From assembly GCA_937880585.1 (NCBI GenBank), contig CALFMR010000513.1, positions 1 to 7,030 of the forward strand: a stretch of DNA of 7,030 nt, given 5' to 3'. This DNA is from an uncultured Acidobacteriota bacterium (GTDB lineage Bacteria; Acidobacteriota; Vicinamibacteria; Vicinamibacterales; SCN-69-37). Below the pieces are notes generated by a model. That model saw nothing but the letters and a program-made list of their open reading frames with translations, did no database searches and was not told the DNA's origin. Within the stretch, counting starts at the first letter, position 1; each line of letters starts with the position of its first letter. The position numbers were made by a program, and so were the translations under genes. Below are positions 6,251 through 7,030 of this stretch, in pieces.

Positions 6251-6565
6251 CTACTTGAGGCGCTCCTTCCAATACCCCGGTTTCCGGCGGTCGTGCGCGA
6301 TGGCGAGAATCCGGAGATGCGTCGCCATTTCGCAAGTAGACGACGTGATAGGGGAAACGCGTGACGGCTCGACGGCGAACGATCAAGTCGGCTGGCAGCC
6401 GGCGGACTCGGGCGTCGGCGCGAGGCATCGCCACGATCTGTCAATGGTTGCGTCAACGGCATCAAAGAACTCGATGCCCAAGTGCCCTCGCTGAGCCTCG
6501 TACCAGCGCCCGGCGAGGCGGTATTCGGCGTCCGCCGCGTCGTCAAAGCGAACGCGGGGATTCAC
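6251..6565 (-). pseudogene. ParE/RelE-like toxin, interrupted by two compensating frameshifts
   Basis: The first 42 codons read as the N-terminus of a RelE/ParE-superfamily toxin (VRFDDAADAEYRLAGRWYEA, then GIEFFDAVDATID). One base is missing near 6437-6439, so this frame then meets TGA at 6383-6385 and would give only 60 residues. The homologous middle continues in the next frame from 6437 to 6321 (IVAMPRADARVRRLP, RRRAVTRFPYHVVYLRNGD). One extra base near 6320 then returns reading to the first frame, giving HLRILAIAHDRRKPGYWKER and a TAG stop at 6251. The restored product would be 104 residues, normal for this family, which acts on gyrase (ParE) or ribosome-bound mRNA (RelE). The GTG start overlaps the antitoxin stop by four bases. 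Either the toxin is recently inactivated or the sequence has two errors. Confidence 0.82.
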
Positions 6566-6807
6566 GGTTGGCGAAGTTCGCCTTCAGCACGCCGGCGCAC
6601 GTCGTCCCAGGCCACTCCACCGGACTCGTCTGCCAGCGCCAAGCGGGCACGACGCTCGATTTCGGCGGTCCAAGCGGCTTCGACATCGGCAGGATGTTCT
6701 GCCGCAGCGTCGTCAAGGCTGGCCAATAGTTCGGCCGCAACGTCCGCGCGTTCCTCGAGGGGGAGCGCCAAAGCGTCCTGCAGAATATCTTGCGCTCGTG
6801 ACGTCAT
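6562..6807 (-). CDS. Antitoxin, addiction-module component (TIGR02574-like)
   Basis: This 81-residue protein begins MTSRAQDILQDALALPLEER and continues ADVAAELLASLDD, then VEAAWTAEIERRARLAL and ends with WDDVRRRAEGELRQP. That is the pattern of the short acidic helical addiction-module proteins (TIGR02574/PF09720) found directly upstream of ParE/RelE-type toxins. By family it should bind and neutralise the toxin, and it may autoregulate the operon. It shares a four-base stop/start overlap with the toxin gene, which implies translational coupling. ATG 6807 fits the family start; an ATG three codons upstream (6816) is also possible, and neither has a good ribosome binding site. The frame is unusually open upstream, continuing into the hisA-like fragment without a stop. 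No mutation is evident in this gene itself. Confidence 0.87.
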   Translation of the reverse strand: MTSRAQDILQDALALPLEERADVAAELLASLDDAAAEHPADVEAAWTAEIERRARLALADESGGVAWDDVRRRAEGELRQP

Positions 6808-6841
6808 GAGGACCATTCTACGCGACCCGCCGCCCAACATC

Positions 6842-6857
6842 CCGTCGCATTCGACGG
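6842..6857 (-). promoter_or_regulatory. 6-bp inverted repeat upstream of antitoxin, possible operator
   Basis: CCGTCG and CGACGG are perfect arms around four bases, centred about 42 bases upstream of the antitoxin ATG. Toxin-antitoxin operons are often autoregulated through such palindromes, so this is a candidate operator. It could equally be chance in GC-rich DNA or the remains of a terminator of the upstream gene; there is no T-run. Confidence 0.25.
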
Positions 6858-6951
6858 TGGTCGTGCAGTCATGTCGCCACGGCGCGCGGCTCATTTGGCG
6901 CGGGCGGACGAGGCCGTACGCGGGTGCGATTCGCGGCCCGAACTGCGATTT

Positions 6952-7030
6952 CGAGATGTCGATCGCGCCCGTGTAGATCGCCATTCCGAAGACGCCGTCG
7001 ATGCCGAGCTTGTCGAGCGTGTCGATTTCT
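6952..7030 (-). CDS. HisA-like C-terminal fragment (5' end outside window)
   Basis: Reading the minus strand from the window edge gives EIDTLDKLGIDGVFGMAIYT followed by GAIDIS. This resembles the last strand and phosphate-binding turn of HisA (phosphoribosylformimino-AICAR ribotide isomerase of histidine synthesis), a TIM barrel ending in patterns such as LGVDAVVGMAIYTG. Only about 26 residues are informative, so a related barrel such as HisF or TrpC-like is not excluded. The given lower boundary marks where resemblance stops. The frame does not end there but stays open another 48 codons to the antitoxin ATG and on to 6562, whereas HisA normally stops soon after this turn. Confidence 0.5.

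Overview
The window is G+C-rich DNA (about two-thirds G+C by eye). Genes are short-spaced on both strands, third codon positions are strongly G/C, and long open frames appear opposite real genes. Gene content (an IorAB-type molybdenum hydroxylase, XdhC, a TIGR01777 epimerase, a ParE-type toxin-antitoxin pair) fits a free-living, high-GC environmental bacterium. Acidobacteriota is a reasonable guess, but nothing here proves the phylum.

Left part (1-4292): a molybdenum-hydroxylase locus. A 5'-truncated MobA/MocA-like nucleotidyltransferase (+) ends 16 bases before the convergent iorB-like large subunit (-). The large subunit carries a twin-arginine signal and lies 9 bases downstream of the iorA-like 2Fe-2S subunit (-), whose stop overlaps the next ribosome binding site. 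Divergent from iorA, across 109 bases, is an xdhC-family cofactor-maturation gene (+). Together they form a plausible set: cofactor nucleotide attachment (MocA-like), cofactor protection and sulfuration (XdhC) and the apoenzyme (IorA+IorB). No FAD subunit is encoded here.

Middle part (4293-5991): a 277-base spacer containing a perfect 8-bp hairpin leads into a small membrane-anchored coiled-coil protein (+) built of tandem repeats that switch from 7 to 11 residues. Its stop codon directly abuts the stop of a convergent NAD(P)-dependent epimerase-like gene of the TIGR01777/YfcH family (-).

Right part (5992-7030): after 259 bases without a gene comes a type II toxin-antitoxin module (-). The antitoxin is intact. 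The ParE/RelE-like toxin is interrupted by two single-base indels of opposite sign that restore the frame at its C-terminus. The window ends in the 3' part of what looks like a hisA-type gene (-), whose open frame runs without a stop straight into the antitoxin frame.

The points most worth a second look are the doubly frameshifted toxin, the hisA-like/antitoxin run-on and the heptad-to-hendecad coiled-coil protein. I did not find a clearly new multi-gene system.
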